Source of the DNA: JAZSMS01 sp045536015
GTDB taxonomy: Bacteria; Bacillota; Clostridia; Christensenellales; QALW01
Direction: 5' to 3'
Assembly: GCA_045536015.1 (NCBI GenBank)
Contig: JAZSMS010000144.1
Span: forward strand, 1 to 6,880
DNA length: 6,880 nucleotides
The notes under the pieces were generated by a model. That model saw only the letters and a program-made list of their open reading frames with translations, had not been told where the DNA came from and ran no database searches. Of the stretch, positions 5,704 through 6,880 are shown in pieces. Numbering within the stretch: position 1 is the stretch's first letter; every line of letters begins with the position of its first letter. Position numbers and translations under genes: made by a program.

Positions 5704-6880
5704 TCAACTTTCTTTCTTAATAGGAAGTGTTACGGTAAAGGTAGTGCCCTCGCCCAAGCGGCTTTTTACCGAAATAGTGCCGCCGTGCTGCTCGATAATC
5801 TGCTTAACTATCGCAAGGCCAAGGCCAGTGCCGCCCGCGGCGCGCGAGCGTGCCTTATCAACGCGGTAAAAACGCTCGAACAGGTGCGGAAGATTTTCTT
5901 CCGAAATGCCTATTCCCTGGTCCGAAACGGTTAAAATCGCAAAGCCAAGGCTTGAAGAAAGATTTACCGAAACCTGCGTGCCCTCGGGCGAATATTTAAG
6001 CGCATTATCAATTAAATTTGTGCAAACCTGACGCAAGCGAAGCTCGTCAGCGCGCAAAATTACGTCGGAATACTGATACGAAACGGTTATTTTCTTTTTT
6101 GAAGCAAGCGGCTCTACAGAGTTAACAACCTTGCGCAAGAGCTTGCCCAAATCTACGTCGGAATAAACGAGCGTTTCTAAGCCCTTGTCGGTTTTAACAA
6201 GCGTTAAAAGGTCGTTTATTACAAGCGAAAGGCGGTCAACCTCATTATTAATATCTGTTAAAAATTCGCGGTAAAGCTCAGGCGGAGCATCGGGGCTTGC
6301 AAGCAGAGATTCCGACAAAATTTTCATTGATGCAAGGGGCGTTTTAAGCTCGTGCGAGGCATCGGAAACAAACTGATTTCGCGATGCATCAAGGTTTTCC
6401 AGCTGCGAAGCCATAAGATTAAACGCGCGCGCAAGGTCACCAAATTCGGCAATAGCATTTTCGTCAACGCGCACCGATAAATCGCCGCCCGCCATTTTAG
6501 AAATTGCGCGGTTAAATTTTCTAAGCGAGAGCGTTAAGCGGTTTGACATATAAAACGTAAAGCTTGCAATAATTATAACAAACGCAACGCTAAAGATAAC
6601 AAGTCCGCGCGAAACGCTTAAGACGTTTTGAACAATATCGTCAACAGGCGAAACAAGCAAAAGCGCACCGATGGGTTTACCATGCGAAAACACCGTTTGG
6701 GCGTAATAAGCCGCCCAAAACGTTCCCGAAGTTTTGGTTAAATATTCATTCTCGCGCGTAACGGAAGAATCAAGCATTTCTATCTTGTGATAGCCGTAGG
6801 AAAAGTCAGAATTTTCTGAAAGCACGCTTGTCAGCTCGCTTGTTGAAATAACTTGTCCGTTTGCCTTGCAAAAGGTATCG
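5704..6880 (-). CDS. Sensor histidine kinase, HAMP-HisKA-HATPase (N-terminus outside window)
   Basis: A membrane sensor kinase of a two-component system: it autophosphorylates on histidine and passes the phosphate to a response regulator, which should be encoded just upstream outside the window. The frame is open to the window edge (391 residues visible, first full codon at 6879), so the GTG at 6825 is internal. Visible order: the end of an extracytoplasmic sensor domain (to about residue 88, including SHGKPIGALLLVSP), membrane helix GLVIFSVAFVIIIASFTFYM (about 92-111), HAMP linker (about 113-165), H-box FVSDASHELKTPL with the phosphorylated histidine at codon 6354-6352, N-box NLIDNALKYSP, G1 box DQGIGI, F-box LFERFYRVDK, and G2 box GGTGLGLAIV. 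All catalytic motifs are intact. It resembles the PhoR/ResE/WalK-type class. It is followed after four bases by the GerMN lipoproteins, suggesting an envelope-related signal. The stop is TGA at 5706-5704. Confidence 0.93.
   Translation of the reverse strand, partial: DTFCKANGQVISTSELTSVLSENSDFSYGYHKIEMLDSSVTRENEYLTKTSGTFWAAYYAQTVFSHGKPIGALLLVSPVDDIVQNVLSVSRGLVIFSVAFVIIIASFTFYMSNRLTLSLRKFNRAISKMAGGDLSVRVDENAIAEFGDLARAFNLMASQLENLDASRNQFVSDASHELKTPLASMKILSESLLASPDAPPELYREFLTDINNEVDRLSLVINDLLTLVKTDKGLETLVYSDVDLGKLLRKVVNSVEPLASKKKITVSYQYSDVILRADELRLRQVCTNLIDNALKYSPEGTQVSVNLSSSLGFAILTVSDQGIGISEENLPHLFERFYRVDKARSRAAGGTGLGLAIVKQIIEQHGGTISVKSRLGEGTTFTVTLPIKKES

Noticed and set aside
3594..6360. Recurring short word GCGAGGCA scattered through the genes
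   Set aside because: The copies are irregularly spaced and reflect preferred codons such as GCC and TCG in Ala-Ser contexts, not a repeat element or binding-site array.
6823..6825. GTG as the start of the histidine kinase
   Set aside because: The frame stays open for 18 more codons to the window edge, and upstream residues (for example ANGQVISTSEL) read like part of the extracytoplasmic sensor domain. Starting here would also leave the kinase without its first membrane helix.

Overview
The window looks like chromosomal DNA of a low-to-moderate GC, Gram-positive-type bacterium. An uncultured member of the Firmicutes/Clostridia is the best guess. The grounds are strong GGAGG-type ribosome binding sites, three Cys-anchored lipoprotein signal peptides starting MKK, GerMN-domain lipoproteins (a family tied to Gram-positive envelopes and sporulation) and the comEC-holA gene order common in Firmicutes. 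Genus cannot be told from the sequence.

Layout: all supported genes lie on the minus strand, so transcription runs from high to low coordinates. The right-hand 6.4 kb (6880 down to 448) is one tightly packed operon. Its genes, in order of transcription, are a membrane sensor histidine kinase (N-terminus outside the window), a 313-residue GerMN lipoprotein, a 449-residue lipoprotein with what I read as three GerMN-like modules, a ComEC-type DNA-uptake channel, and holA (DNA polymerase III delta subunit). The junctions are 4-nt gap, 4-nt overlap, 4-nt overlap and 1-nt gap, and a perfect 10-bp hairpin terminator follows holA. An approximately 350-bp AT-rich intergenic region (98-447) holds that terminator, two weaker plus-strand terminator-like hairpins, candidate minus-strand promoters and an operator-like dyad. 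At the left edge a further lipoprotein gene begins (97 downward) and leaves the window after 32 codons.

How the genes may work together: the kinase would sense an envelope or extracellular signal. The two lipoproteins would be tethered outside the membrane next to it, recalling the actinobacterial MtrA-MtrB-LpqB arrangement, where a GerMN lipoprotein is encoded after a histidine kinase. ComEC and HolA are co-transcribed and probably translationally coupled, without an obvious mechanistic link to the sensor.

The most unusual points are a ComEC whose C-terminal metallo-beta-lactamase-like domain has lost every recognisable metal-binding motif, and the kinase plus double GerMN lipoprotein cassette. 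I see no CRISPR array, tRNA, rRNA, transposon or phage gene. Apart from these points it reads as an ordinary housekeeping/envelope region.
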